Assembly: GCA_965197795.1 (NCBI GenBank)
Contig: OZ240228.1
Location: 992,001-1,056,000, forward strand
Direction: 5' to 3'
DNA from: WHTK01 sp965197795
Lineage (GTDB): Bacteria; Chloroflexota; Dehalococcoidia; DSTF01; WHTK01
DNA length: 64,000 bases
Each line of letters opens with the position of its first letter. Position 1 is the stretch's first letter. A model generated the notes under the pieces. It did no database searches, was not told where the DNA came from, and saw only the letters and a program-made list of their open reading frames with translations. The position numbers and the translations under genes were made by a program. Positions 1 through 9,002 of the stretch are shown here, piece after piece.

Positions 1-1
1 T

Positions 2-550
2 GGGAAGCCCGGAGATGCCGGCTTCCAGCGTCGCGTTCTGGATGCTGCTTTCTCGCTCCTCGATCGTCCGTCCGGTCCTGTGCTGGAAGACTTCTTTGAG
101 GCCATAGACGATGAGGGTGTTGAGCCTTTGTCATGTTCGATGCCACCTCAATTCGACCCTTCATTACCGGAGGCTGTAGACGAGGCGAAGGCCTTGCGTC
201 CTGCTTATAACCGGCAGTTGGCACACACAGGGCGGACAGTAGTCGGCAAAGTGATTGGTCCGGACGAGGTGCCTGAAGCTGTCGCAGTGTTCATTCGACT
301 GGTCGAGTCAGGCTCTTGCGAGGAGCTCATTGGCCTAGGTCAAAGTCGCCTGATAGCGCAGGACATTCGTGGCTATTATGAGGAAGCAGCCATGGAACTG
401 GCCGGCCACGTTCCAGCGGCGCATGCTGGAGAGGCTTGGTTCTATCAGACAACCGCCACGGGTAAGCTCATGCTGCAGGCTCTCGATGTCATGCGAAATG
501 GCGACGCACCAGAGTGGGCATTCCTTGTGCCTCGCAACTTTCAACCCTAG
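2..550 (+). CDS. Partial conserved protein of unknown function (5' end outside window)
   Basis: The reading frame is open from base 2, so the gene begins left of the window; an internal GTG at 80 is a less likely start. About 182 residues remain, ending in a TAG at 548-550. The visible part is acidic and soluble, with no membrane segment. It has a motif like 'GPVLEDFFEAIDDE' near its start and ends 'FLVPRNFQP'. I do not recognise the family with confidence. The following 150 bases contain no further gene, and the next gene is on the other strand and converges on it. Confidence 0.5.
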   Translation, partial: GKPGDAGFQRRVLDAAFSLLDRPSGPVLEDFFEAIDDEGVEPLSCSMPPQFDPSLPEAVDEAKALRPAYNRQLAHTGRTVVGKVIGPDEVPEAVAVFIRLVESGSCEELIGLGQSRLIAQDIRGYYEEAAMELAGHVPAAHAGEAWFYQTTATGKLMLQALDVMRNGDAPEWAFLVPRNFQP

Positions 551-705
551 GCATTGAAGGCTGCGACCCTTTGATGTCGGAGGCGCAATGAACACGCGTA
601 CCTCGACCGCCATCTTCCCATCGCCGCAGCGCTGCCCCGGCCTTGAGCACGACTGCCGGCCCGAATCGACCGCAGTCGCCTTATGTCGACGAACGCCCGA
701 TTGGG

Positions 706-1806
706 CTACAGCTTGATCGACTTGCCTTCGGCAGCCGAGCGCTCGATCGCGTCGAGCAGGCGGTGGCGCACCACCGCATCGCTGAAGTCGGGTGCTACCG
801 GCTCGCCCTTCGACAGCGAGTCGGCGTAGCGCACGTAGGCCTGCGTCACGTTGCGCGGCGGTCCCTGTGGCGTACCTTCCGGCGCCAGGCTGTACTCGTC
901 CGGCGGCGGCATCTCGGTCAGCGGGTCTTTGCCTTTCGAGCCGTGCAACACGTTGGGCCCGGGCGCGATGTTGGCTGAGCCGTTGAGCACCAGGGTCCCT
1001 TGGCTGCCATAGATCTCGAAGCGATTGTCACTCGGATTGTGAGGTACCGCGACGACCTGATAAGAGACCTCGGCGCCATTCTTCAGCACTCCCGCAACGC
1101 TGACGCAGTCCGGAGAGTCGACCTTCATCATCTCGCCGGTGTCGGCGTGCTTCCACTCCTTGATCAACGTATTGACGCGCGCCGAGACTTCGCTGAACTC
1201 GCCGAGAACGGAGCAGAGCGCGTCGATGCTGTGGCCGCCGGAGATCGTCATCGTGTTGGCGCCGTTCTTGCGTACGCCCTGATATATGCGGCCGTCTCCG
1301 CGCTCGACGGCTGCCTGGGAGACGGCGGTCATATTGGCGGCCAGGACGTCGCCGATGTAGCCCTGCGCCACGAGGTCGCGGGCGTACATCAAGGTCGGGT
1401 CGCTGCGGGCCTGCAGGCCGACGACCGTGTTGAGGCTGTTCTTCTTCGCCAGGTCGTTCATCTGCTGCGCTTCTTTGAGGTTGGCTCCCAGGGGCCATTC
1501 GCAGAAGACGGCCTTGTTGGCATGGAGGCCCGCCATAACGAGGTCGTAATGGCCCGGCACCCGCACGCAAACGGCGACGAGGTCGACCTCGGGGTGAGCA
1601 GCCATCTGGTTGATGTCGGTAAACGCCAGCTCGGCGCCGAACTTCTGCTTCGAGGCCTGCGCGGTTTCCTCGCGCGTGGTGCAAACCGCCTTTAGCTCGT
1701 AGTCGGGCAGGATGCCGATGGCGGGGACGTGGGCATTGGCGCCCCAACCGCTGCCGCCCTGGGTCACGGTGGCGCCGACGATGCCGACGCGGATCTTGTC
1801 AGCCAT
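706..1806 (-). CDS. Gfo/Idh/MocA family NAD(P)-dependent oxidoreductase
   Basis: A 366-residue protein of the usual length for this sugar or cyclitol dehydrogenase family. The N-terminal Rossmann fold starts with 'VGIVGATVTQGG' (about residues 7-18), and the C-terminal half holds the alpha/beta dimerisation and substrate domain ending 'RHRLLDAIERSAAEGKSIKL'. In most members a catalytic Lys follows Glu in an E-K-P motif. Here the motif is 'CEWPLG' near residue 102, so the Lys is replaced by Trp and the reaction may differ from a classical dehydrogenase. The ATG at 1806 is preceded by an AGAGAGG ribosome site. The gene stands alone. The family is clear; the substrate cannot be inferred. Confidence 0.85.
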   Translation of the reverse strand: MADKIRVGIVGATVTQGGSGWGANAHVPAIGILPDYELKAVCTTREETAQASKQKFGAELAFTDINQMAAHPEVDLVAVCVRVPGHYDLVMAGLHANKAVFCEWPLGANLKEAQQMNDLAKKNSLNTVVGLQARSDPTLMYARDLVAQGYIGDVLAANMTAVSQAAVERGDGRIYQGVRKNGANTMTISGGHSIDALCSVLGEFSEVSARVNTLIKEWKHADTGEMMKVDSPDCVSVAGVLKNGAEVSYQVVAVPHNPSDNRFEIYGSQGTLVLNGSANIAPGPNVLHGSKGKDPLTEMPPPDEYSLAPEGTPQGPPRNVTQAYVRYADSLSKGEPVAPDFSDAVVRHRLLDAIERSAAEGKSIKL

Positions 1807-2115
1807 GCTGAAACCTCTCTAGCTAACCGCGGGGATGGGGTAAGGCTAAGTCAGGCAATGCTGCGAGTCTAGTTCAGCCACTCCGTCGGCGGGTCAACGG
1901 GCCGGGCCCTGGAGTGTCGCACCGCCGTCCGACGGTGCGGTGATTCTGTGGTCAGGGATCGAAGGTGTCAAACAGGTGAAGCAAGAAACTCGCTTCCCAT
2001 TCATGCTGAGACATGGACGTTGTCGAATCTTACGTAGAAGAGTAGGCTTCTGCCACGAATCCGGAATCAATGTCCGGAGACTCCGCCGCTCAGACGCGAA
2101 GGAGAAGGCAACACG

Positions 2116-2748
2116 GTGTCAGTATTCACTCTCGCGGTGTCACACATACCCGCCTTGGGTAAAGGCCCGGCTCTCCGAGCCGCTCTCGAGGAGCATACAA
2201 AAGCCTCCAATGCAGCAGGCGGACGCTATAACCTCCATCAGCGCATGGGGGCGGCAGAGTTCATCAACAATATCCAATTCGATGGCCTTGCTGCCCTGGA
2301 TGCGTTTCTTGCCGCGGTTCCCGGCGATGAGGCTCGAATGGCTCGCATAGGCAAAATCAACGAATGCCTCGCCAGCCCACGGACCTCGCGCCTGTTTGAG
2401 GCTATTGCTGGCAATCCTCCGGCATCGCCGCCCGCGAATGTCCTACGTGTTGAATTCTCCCCGGCCGTTGGGAAAAATGCGGAACTCCGTAAGGTCCTCG
2501 AAGAGGAGGTGAAGACGACGCCAAGGGGTGCCCTAGGCACAGCCTTAGGCGCTGAAATCGCACCGGAGTCGGGTGCGAAATTCATCGCCCAGTTGATACT
2601 GCCTAATCTCGCCGGTCTGGAGGAGGCTCGCGCAGCCAACCAGAGCGACCCGACCTTCGCGGTGTTGCAGGCTGCGATAGCTGGCCTCATCTCCGAACAG
2701 CCGAGAATGGAGCTTCGCAGCGTACTGGTGCCGTTCCCGCCCAGGTAA
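2116..2748 (+). CDS. Hypothetical protein, likely two tandem ferredoxin-like (ABM/NIPSNAP-type) domains
   Basis: A 210-residue soluble protein starting at GTG 2116, with GGAGAAGG at 2101-2108 as ribosome site. It reads as two similar halves. Each begins with a short beta strand and a 'PA.GK...LR..LEE' helix ('IPALGKGPALRAALEEHTK' near residue 11 and 'SPAVGKNAELRKVLEEEV' near residue 115). This is the layout of the dimeric alpha/beta-barrel superfamily that includes ABM monooxygenases and NIPSNAP proteins. No catalytic residues can be assigned. It lies 141 bases upstream of the Rieske oxygenase on the same strand and may be co-transcribed. The internal duplication is visible; the fold is inference. 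Confidence 0.6.
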   Translation: MSVFTLAVSHIPALGKGPALRAALEEHTKASNAAGGRYNLHQRMGAAEFINNIQFDGLAALDAFLAAVPGDEARMARIGKINECLASPRTSRLFEAIAGNPPASPPANVLRVEFSPAVGKNAELRKVLEEEVKTTPRGALGTALGAEIAPESGAKFIAQLILPNLAGLEEARAANQSDPTFAVLQAAIAGLISEQPRMELRSVLVPFPPR

Positions 2749-2889
2749 GGCACACCTGTGACGAGGACTGGGGCCAATTGGCGTCGGCGCATACCCGCGC
2801 ACGCCGCGCGAGGCCGCCAGTAAGCCCGAAGCGCCCCACCAACGAGGTGGGAGAAGTAAGATCGGCGCATCAGAATCAGGAGGCGCTTA

Positions 2890-4296
2890 ATGCTCAGCAA
2901 AGAAGATAACGACATCCTCTGCCGAGTCGGCCCGGGCACGCCAATGGGCGACCTGATGAGGCAGTATTGGCTCCCCGCGCTGCTCTCCTCCGAGCTTCCG
3001 GCCCCGGATTGCCCTCCGACCCGATTGCGCCTGCTCGGCGAAGACCTCATCGGCTTCCGTACGACTTCCGACAAAGTCGGCGTCGTGGTCAATGCATGCC
3101 CACACCGCGGGGCGTCGATTTTCTTTGGCCGCAACGAAGAGGAAGGCCTGCGCTGCGTCTACCACGGCTGGAAATTCGATGTGACCGGCGCGTGCGTGGA
3201 CATGCCTTCCGAGCCCGCCGAGAGCAACTTCAAGAGCAAGGTCAGAACAACGGCGTATCCTTGCCAGGAACGGGGCGGCGTGATCTGGACCTACATGGGC
3301 AGCCGCGAGACACCGCCGCCTCTTCCCGACATCGAGCCGAACATGCTTCCCGAGGGCGAGTACGCGCTCGAGAAGACGATGCGTGAATGCAACTACATGC
3401 AGTCGCTCGAGGGCGACATCGACACGGCGCATCTCAGCTTCTTGCACACCGGCGCGCTCAAGCTGGAAGACCTCCGGCCGGGCAGCTACTCCTACTATGC
3501 GATGAAGGACCGTTCGCCGCGCTACGACGTCATCGACACCGAATATGGCACCTCGTATGGCACCTATCGCCCGGCGGAAGCTGACACGACTTACTGGCGA
3601 ATCGGCCACTTCCTCATGCCCTTCTACTCGATGATCCCCACGGGGGTGCTGGGCATGCAGGTCTATGCGCGCGCCTGGGTCCCGCTGGATGACGAGCACT
3701 CGATGTTGTGGAGCTTCGTGTCTCGCGGTGCACCCCCCGGCGCCGGCGAGAATAGCGGTGGTGGTCCGCGGCAGAGTCAGACGCACCCCGGCAATTACCG
3801 GCGACTCGCTGTAGATGCCATGCTTAGCGGTCGAACGAGCTTCTCCAGCTTCGGCGACATGAAGCCCGACACGTCCGACTTTCTCGGCAAGTTCCGGCCG
3901 GTGGCCGACCGCAGCAACGACTATCTGATCGACCGTGACAAGCAGGCGCGCAACGAGAGCTTCACGGGAATCCCGACGCCTCCGGCTCAGGACCAGGCAG
4001 TAACCGAGAGCATGGGCCCGATCTACACCCGTTCGAATGAGCACCTCGGCAGCACCGACTCGATGGTGATTCGCACACGTCGTCGATTGATCAACGCAGC
4101 CAAGGCGCTACGTGACGCGGGCGCCACTCCGTCCGGCGTCGACAATCCGGAGTTCTACGGTCGGCGCTCAGGCGGGATCATCCTGCACAACGCTGTCGAC
4201 TGGCGAACTGCCACCAGCGAGCTGCAGAAGGCGTTCGTGACCCACGATGGCTTGTCCGAGGAGATGTTCGTCGCGGCGAGCGAATCGGAAAAGTAA
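2890..4296 (+). CDS. Rieske [2Fe-2S] aromatic-ring-hydroxylating oxygenase, large subunit
   Basis: A 468-residue alpha subunit of the phthalate-4,5-dioxygenase-like group. The Rieske cluster ligands are C70-x-H72 ('CPHRGAS') and C89-x2-H92 ('CVYHGWKFD'). The mononuclear iron site follows near residue 180 in 'EGDIDTAHLSFLH', which has the conserved Asp and two His. These enzymes take electrons from a reductase and insert oxygen into an aromatic or other unactivated carbon. No reductase or ferredoxin gene is adjacent, so electrons must come from elsewhere. The ATG at 2890 has an AGGAGG site at the ideal distance. It is closely related to the enzyme at 56051-57385, with the same N-terminal 'RVGPGTPMG' signature, and to the remnant at 24901. 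Substrate unknown. Confidence 0.92.
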   Translation: MLSKEDNDILCRVGPGTPMGDLMRQYWLPALLSSELPAPDCPPTRLRLLGEDLIGFRTTSDKVGVVVNACPHRGASIFFGRNEEEGLRCVYHGWKFDVTGACVDMPSEPAESNFKSKVRTTAYPCQERGGVIWTYMGSRETPPPLPDIEPNMLPEGEYALEKTMRECNYMQSLEGDIDTAHLSFLHTGALKLEDLRPGSYSYYAMKDRSPRYDVIDTEYGTSYGTYRPAEADTTYWRIGHFLMPFYSMIPTGVLGMQVYARAWVPLDDEHSMLWSFVSRGAPPGAGENSGGGPRQSQTHPGNYRRLAVDAMLSGRTSFSSFGDMKPDTSDFLGKFRPVADRSNDYLIDRDKQARNESFTGIPTPPAQDQAVTESMGPIYTRSNEHLGSTDSMVIRTRRRLINAAKALRDAGATPSGVDNPEFYGRRSGGIILHNAVDWRTATSELQKAFVTHDGLSEEMFVAASESEK

Positions 4297-4460
4297 TCGG
4301 GCTGGTAGGTCGGGTCATGCGTGTGCGGTGTCTCCCTTGACGTGCTGCACACTCGTTCCGGCCGGCCTGAGGACTGTCCACTCCGTAATTGTGGCACCAG
4401 ATAGCCCCGACGCAACGCTCCCTAGTCGGAAAACGGCGCTTCGTCTCGCTGTGGCGGACT

Positions 4461-4498
4461 TTACGCCTTCAGCACCCGCTCCAGCGCAGGCTGCATCA
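4461..4498 (-). repeat. Dispersed TPR-ATPase 3'-end remnant, copy A
   Basis: On the minus strand this short stretch still reads 'MQPALER' followed by 'VLKA' and a stop, matching the end of the ATPase gene at 9003 ('MQPALERALGRRGLLKA') with an internal deletion. It is one of seven such intergenic pieces in the window and lies in the 338-base gap 4297-4634, which otherwise holds only the palindrome at 4586-4598 and the promoter region of the next gene. Confidence 0.6.
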
Positions 4499-4585
4499 CC
4501 AGGCGGGGGGTCTCCGAAGACGGTAGCGGTAGGCACTCGCTTCGCTCCCTGATCCTACTCTTGGCGCAGTGTGCTCTCCTCTGTA

Positions 4586-4598
4586 CAGTCAGTGACTG
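4586..4598. promoter_or_regulatory. Perfect 13-base palindrome, candidate operator
   Basis: CAGTCA-G-TGACTG is a perfect inverted repeat with a single central base, 37 bases ahead of the winged-helix gene at 4635. Its position suits an autoregulatory operator for that gene product. This is inferred from symmetry and location only. Confidence 0.3.
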
Positions 4599-4634
4599 AT
4601 AACCCGAGACGCAATCGTCAAAACAGGAGTTCCA

Positions 4635-5519
4635 ATGTCGCAACTATGGGATGTAGCTTTGGAGGTACAGCTGGCGCTAGGTGCCAAGTATCGCTCGGCG
4701 AACGAGAGCATCAGCCAGGAGACAGAGGTTGAACAGCTAGTATGGAATCAACTGCTCACGGCGCTCTCCTATGAGCCTGAAGCGATTTCGACGGCTCAGC
4801 TCCGGAAGCGCAACCCCTACTCAGCTCCGTCGTTGTCTGATCAGCGGCTTGAGGCCCTAAGGGCTCAAGGCTGGCTAGAAGCTCAACCGTCGTCAGAATT
4901 CCGGCTTACAGAAAGCGGTCGCGCGCAAGCACTTTCGATCTTGGGCGCTTTGCGCGCGTACCACGCAACAATCCAGCCCTTGCCTGCCAGCGAGATGAGC
5001 CGTATTGAGGAGCTGCTGGGCCGTATGGTGAGTGCCGCTGACGGCGCTGCGACCCCACCCGGTACCTGGTGCCTCACGAGAGGACGTCGACTCTTGCCTC
5101 CGGATGCTGCAGCGCCGACTACCAAGGTCGACTACTATCTCTCCTGCCTGAACGCCTTCCGTGACGATTCGCACCTTGCTGCGTGGCAAGCGTACGAAGT
5201 GAGCGGCGAGGCTTGGGAGTTGTTCAGTTCGATCTGGCGAGGCGGACAGAAGACGCTGGACGAGTTGTCGGCAGAGTTGGCGTTTAGGGGACAGGCGCGC
5301 GAAGCCTATGAGGCTGCCCTGAAGGACTTGGTGGCCAAGGGCTGGGTCGCAGAAACCAACAACGGTTACTCACCCACGGCGGCTGGAAAGGCCCTACGCG
5401 AGCAGGTCGAGTCGACGACGGACCAATTCTTCTTGGAGGCGGAGTCGGCTTTGACAAAGTCGCAGACGGAAGAACTCGGTGCATCGATGGCCAAGCTGCT
5501 GGCCGCGCTGACTGAGTAA
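4635..5519 (+). CDS. Double winged-helix DNA-binding-like protein (SCO6745-type)
   Basis: A 294-residue soluble protein with an ATG at 4635 and a CAGGAG ribosome site. It has two MarR-like winged-helix units. The first covers roughly residues 35-100, with 'TAQLRKRNPYSAPSLSDQRLEALRAQGWL' as helix-turn-helix and wing lead-in (written here only as a landmark; the recognition helix is around residues 58-72). The second covers about 195-270, where 'LKDLVAKGWVAET' and 'YSPTAAGKALREQVE' form wing and closing helix. The arrangement resembles the actinobacterial SCO6745 family of unknown function. No enzyme motif is seen. The palindrome just upstream may be its own operator. Single gene. Confidence 0.65.
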   Translation: MSQLWDVALEVQLALGAKYRSANESISQETEVEQLVWNQLLTALSYEPEAISTAQLRKRNPYSAPSLSDQRLEALRAQGWLEAQPSSEFRLTESGRAQALSILGALRAYHATIQPLPASEMSRIEELLGRMVSAADGAATPPGTWCLTRGRRLLPPDAAAPTTKVDYYLSCLNAFRDDSHLAAWQAYEVSGEAWELFSSIWRGGQKTLDELSAELAFRGQAREAYEAALKDLVAKGWVAETNNGYSPTAAGKALREQVESTTDQFFLEAESALTKSQTEELGASMAKLLAALTE

Positions 5520-5567
5520 TCCAGGGGCCTCCTCACCGCCTGACGGACTAAGCTCAATCTTGCCCTG

Positions 5568-5645
5568 CTACGCCTTCAGCAGCCCCCGGCGCCCCAACGC
5601 CCGCTCCAGCGCAGGCTCATCTTCATGTCCTGGAACTCGGCGATT
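5568..5645 (-). repeat. Dispersed TPR-ATPase 3'-end remnant, copy B
   Basis: Read on the minus strand, this reproduces 'AEFQDMKM' and 'PALERALGRRGLLKA' plus stop, with one lost codon position relative to the ATPase gene end at 9003-9100. It lies 48 bases after the winged-helix gene and is the best preserved of the short copies. It has no start, no ribosome site and no upstream coding frame. Confidence 0.7.
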
Positions 5646-5700
5646 AGCCGTCGTAACCGCGCCACCGTGCTCAGGCGACGTTAATCTAGAGCGCCGGCGA

Positions 5701-5863
5701 CCAGGCAGGTACGAGGTCGTCTTAAGGATCGTCGCAGAACCTGGTTACGTCGGAGCCGTCTGAGTTCATGACGTAGATCTCGAAGTTGCCGGCGCGGTTG
5801 GAGGCGAAGGCGATGCGGCTGCCGTCGGGGGACCAGGAGGGTATGAGGTCGTTTGAGTCCCAC
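5701..5863 (-). pseudogene. Remnant of a TolB/PD40 beta-propeller protein
   Basis: On the minus strand the bases translate to 'PSWSPDGSRIAFASNRAG' followed by 'NFEIYVMNSDGSDVTRF', which is one complete WD40-like PD40 blade as found in TolB and related proteins. A stop codon follows after 'CDDP', then the start of a second blade ('DDLVPAWSP') and another stop. There is no start or upstream domain, so this is the debris of a larger gene. It lies back to back with the repeat copy at 5568-5645. Confidence 0.6.
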
Positions 5864-5890
5864 GAGCGTCGATCAGTGGTTTGTTCTTAT

Positions 5891-7090
5891 CTATTTCTTT
5901 CTTTTCGCTGCTGATTCCTTGGTCTTGGCAAGCTTCACACTGCGCTCGTAAGCGTCTCGGGACGCTTGGCTGGCGCTCCGGAAGCGCGAAACGAACTCAT
6001 CATGATGATTATCGGCCCAATTATAGCTGTCGATCTTCAAATCTCGGTTGCCGGTAAAGTGGGGCATCACATAGCGGGCAAATAGCTCGTAGCTTTTCTG
6101 GGCGGCCGGCCAAGGCGCCCAGTTATGGGCCAACAACAGCATGGTCCCAAAGCCGCCGACGCCCTTATAGACCCGCTCGATCTCACGGATCACGTCATCG
6201 GGCGTGCCGACGCAACAGAAACTATTCTCCATTCCCCACTCCAGGGGATCCTGGTCGCCGTGCGCCTCGGGCGGGATTGGTGTCGCCGGCAAAACCGCCC
6301 GTGAATAGGCAAGCCAGTCGTTGAAGCCGAATTCCAGATCCGCCCGCGCCTGTTCCTTGGTCTCCGCGAGATGCATGAAGGTGGTGATCCGCCAATCGTC
6401 GCGGTTCGCCTTGCGGCCGTTCTCCTTGGCGGTTTCCTCGCAGATGCGCCAGTTCTCAGCATGCTGCGCCAGCGCCGCGTCGCTCATGCCGCCCAGCACG
6501 AGCACGCCCAGGCCGTACTTGCCTGCGGCGATCACCCCGGACGGGGAGTTGATGCTGGTCACAGCCATTTCCATGCGCGGCTTGGTATATGGCGGCAATT
6601 GCAGGCGGGCCTGCCAGAGGTCGAACCAATCAGTCTTCTTGGTGACCGTCTCGCCTTCCAGCAGCGGGAGCAGGACGTCGAGCGATTCATTCATGCGGCG
6701 CCGCGTATCGGCCGGATCGATGCCGATCTGGAGCGCATCGAAGGGCAGCGCCCCCGGCCCGACACCGAACATCGTCCGGCCCATGGTCATATGATCGAGC
6801 TGTACCATTTGATCCGCCAGCATGCGTGGATTGTGATAGGGCAGCGATTTCACCCCGGTACCGAGGCGAATATGCTTAGTGCGTTCGGCAGCGGCGGCGA
6901 TGAAAATCTCCGGTGCAGCGATGATCTCAAACCCGCCCGAATGATGCTCACCTACCCAGACTTCATAGAATCCTAGATTATCGAGCTGTTCGACGAGATC
7001 CATGTCCCGGCGCAGTGCTTGGGTCGGATCTTCGTGCAGCGCATGAAACGGCGCCAGGAAAACGCCGAATTTGTTGGGGCCTGTAGGCAT
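5891..7090 (-). CDS. LLM-class flavin-dependent monooxygenase
   Basis: A bacterial luciferase-like TIM barrel of about 399 residues. The N-terminus 'KFGVFLAPFHALHEDPTQAL', the 'EVWVGEHHSGGFEI' segment near residue 45 (the His-His of the active site) and 'RLGTGVKSLPYHNPRMLADQ' near residue 75 are family signatures for FMNH2-dependent oxygenases acting on alkanes, terpenes or sulfonates. A C-terminal extension of about 60 residues ends in a Lys-rich tail 'ESAAKRKK'. I prefer the ATG at 7090, seven bases after GGAG, over the GTG at 7096. It lies downstream of the 3-hydroxyacyl-CoA dehydrogenase (53-base gap) and is probably in one transcript with it. A flavin reductase is not adjacent. Confidence 0.88.
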   Translation of the reverse strand: MPTGPNKFGVFLAPFHALHEDPTQALRRDMDLVEQLDNLGFYEVWVGEHHSGGFEIIAAPEIFIAAAAERTKHIRLGTGVKSLPYHNPRMLADQMVQLDHMTMGRTMFGVGPGALPFDALQIGIDPADTRRRMNESLDVLLPLLEGETVTKKTDWFDLWQARLQLPPYTKPRMEMAVTSINSPSGVIAAGKYGLGVLVLGGMSDAALAQHAENWRICEETAKENGRKANRDDWRITTFMHLAETKEQARADLEFGFNDWLAYSRAVLPATPIPPEAHGDQDPLEWGMENSFCCVGTPDDVIREIERVYKGVGGFGTMLLLAHNWAPWPAAQKSYELFARYVMPHFTGNRDLKIDSYNWADNHHDEFVSRFRSASQASRDAYERSVKLAKTKESAAKRKK

Positions 7091-7142
7091 AACCACTCTC
7101 CGATTTTGTCCGAGTGTCCCGCGCCAGACGTATGGACCGGAG

Positions 7143-8059
7143 TTACTCCAGTGTATCCGGCCAATAGAGCGCTTTTAGACGCCTAATGTACTCACGATCC
7201 CGCTTCTCAACTACCGTGTCGAAATGGTCAGGATCAACAAACCACGGCGTTCCCTGCGACATGTGCTCCCTGATCTTGTCGTTGGCATTGGCACCCGGAT
7301 TCCGCACGTCCTCCGGCCATCGCCAGATGCCCGCGAGGTCATAGTGCTTCATCGAGCCCTCATGCGGCATCCGGAAGCCGAACGTCAAGATGACCCCAAG
7401 CTCGATGTCCTCGGCGCTTGCCATGCCTTCAGCCCAGAGATCCAACGCTTCCTGACTCATTGCGCGCTGAATCCTGTTCAGGAGATAACCAGGCCGCTCC
7501 TTGTGAAGGCGAATCGGTATCTTTCGCACGGCTGACATTAGGTCACAAGTGATGCTGTAGGTCTCGTGGAAGTGCCCGGCCCCTTTGCGACCTCGACTCC
7601 GGGCACGATGTGAGGAGGAGCGAAGTAGTGAGTCAGCACCAGCTTGTCTTGACGCTTCACATCCGACCCGAAGTCGCTTAGGACAAGGCTCGATGTATTG
7701 CTGGCAATAATTGTCTGGGGCGGGCACATGGCGTCGAGCTGGTTGAACATCGCGCGCTTGTCCGAAGACCTGTCTACGATGGCCTCTGTAATGAAATCGC
7801 TCTGCGCTGCAAGTTCGCGCAGGTTTGTGGTGACGGTTATGAGTCCCAGAGACTCGTCCGCTCGGTGACGGCTGACGAGCTTCCCTTCTACGAACAGATC
7901 TAAGGCAGCCCGGATATTTGCCATCGACTTCCTCAGGATCTCGTCGCTCAGGTCGCTGATGACCGTGGGGTAACCGGATAAGGCAAAGTTGATGGCTATG
8001 CCGTGGCCCATCGTCCCCGACCCCACGACACCTACTCGCTTGACGTCTGCTAGCTCCAT
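7143..8059 (-). CDS. 3-hydroxyacyl-CoA dehydrogenase, one-base frameshift
   Basis: The N-terminal half carries the NAD-binding motif 'VGVVGSGTMGHGIAINFA' (residues 9-26) and 'IIASNTSSLVLSDF'. The C-terminal half, in another frame, carries the C-terminal domain motif 'ERPGYLLNRIQRAMSQEA'. The frames meet at about 7568, where a missing C after TCC on the coding strand would restore 'GPGTSHETYSIT'. Repaired length is about 305 residues, normal for Hbd/PaaH-type enzymes that oxidise 3-hydroxyacyl-CoA to 3-oxoacyl-CoA with NAD. The ATG at 8059 follows AGGAG. It sits between the alpha/beta hydrolase and the LLM monooxygenase on the same strand. Read as a real gene with a sequence error rather than a pseudogene. 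Confidence 0.8.
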
Positions 8060-8100
8060 GCGCGCGTCTCCTATGCCCCTGCTTTCGACGATGGCTCAGG

Positions 8101-8180
8101 AGCCCTCGTCGCCCCAACGCCGCGTTCCAGGGCGGGCTGCATCTTCATGTCCTGGAACTCAGCGATAGCGAAGTCGAGCC
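8101..8180 (-). repeat. Dispersed TPR-ATPase 3'-end remnant, copy C
   Basis: The minus strand reads 'RLDFAIAEFQDMKMQPALER', an almost exact match to the C-terminus of the ATPase gene at 9003, then diverges ('GVGATRAPEPSSKAGA'). It fills the gap between the alpha/beta hydrolase and the 3-hydroxyacyl-CoA dehydrogenase. Confidence 0.7.
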
Positions 8181-8967
8181 TCATAGACCATCTCGCAGGA
8201 ACGAGGTAACCGCCTTGAGGAAGGGCTCCGCGAACGACACCGGTATCTCGTGCCCCGCACCCTCCACGAAGACCACCTTGCAGTTGCCGAGCTTCTGCTC
8301 CGCTTGAGAAACCTCTTCGGATTGCAACACGCCGCCGAGCTCTGAGTCGCCATGAATCAGCAAGACCGGGCATTGGATAGTCTCAAGCAGCTGAGTCGTG
8401 CTACAGGACTCACCAACGCTCCCATCCAGCCACGGGCTCCAGCGCTTCCGGGTCGAGCATTGACAAGCTCGTGGCTTGAGGACGAGGCATGGATTCGGGA
8501 TATTCCTCAAGTTTCCGCCCTGCGTTGTCTCTTTGTCTTGAGAAGCCCTGTTGACTGCGGGAATCGAGACCGCGTTCTGGTACGAATAGTGAGGGTTCGA
8601 CCAACATCGCTGAGCGCACCAGGTCGGGGCTCTGCGCCGCGACAATCGCGGCTTGCATTCCACCCAGCGAATGACCGATCAACACCGCGGGCTCCCGCAC
8701 CATTTCGCGCAGGAGTGTTTCCGCGTCGCTAGCGTGGTCAATGAATCGGTACTGTCCGGGTGTGCGCCCTGACTTCCCGTGGCCACGTGCGTCCGGAGCG
8801 TAGATATGTCCTAAATCGCTCAACGGCTCCAGCAGGCTCTGCCACCGCTGCCAGCGCCCGCTGGCCCAGTGGAGCAGCACAATTGGAGGGTTGGCTTCGG
8901 CGACCTCCGCGTAGTTGATGACGTTGTTCGGTGTTCGGAGTTCGCGCTCGACGACCTCAACTGGCAT
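8181..8967 (-). CDS. Alpha/beta hydrolase, one-base frameshift
   Basis: The N-terminal frame has the oxyanion region 'PPIVLLHWASGRWQRW' and the nucleophile elbow 'LIGHSLGGMQAAI' (Ser near residue 99). The second frame supplies 'IQCPVLLIHGDSELGG' (acid residue) and 'FVEGAGHEIPV' (catalytic His). The switch falls near 8425, where removing one G from a GG pair on the coding strand gives 'EPVLDGSVGE' and one continuous protein of about 262 residues. The catalytic triad is then complete. The ATG at 8967 has an AGGAGG site nearby. Likely an esterase, lactonase or C-C hydrolase; substrate unknown. It is upstream of the 3-hydroxyacyl-CoA dehydrogenase on the same strand. Confidence 0.72.
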
Positions 8968-9002
8968 CTTGGCTCCTCCTTGAGTCAGCTAATCACCGTT
9001 AG

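Noticed and set aside
1000..1695. Long open frame on the plus strand opposite the Gfo/Idh/MocA gene
   Set aside because: It is the antisense shadow of a clear gene, with low-complexity Arg/Ala/Val composition and no family motif.
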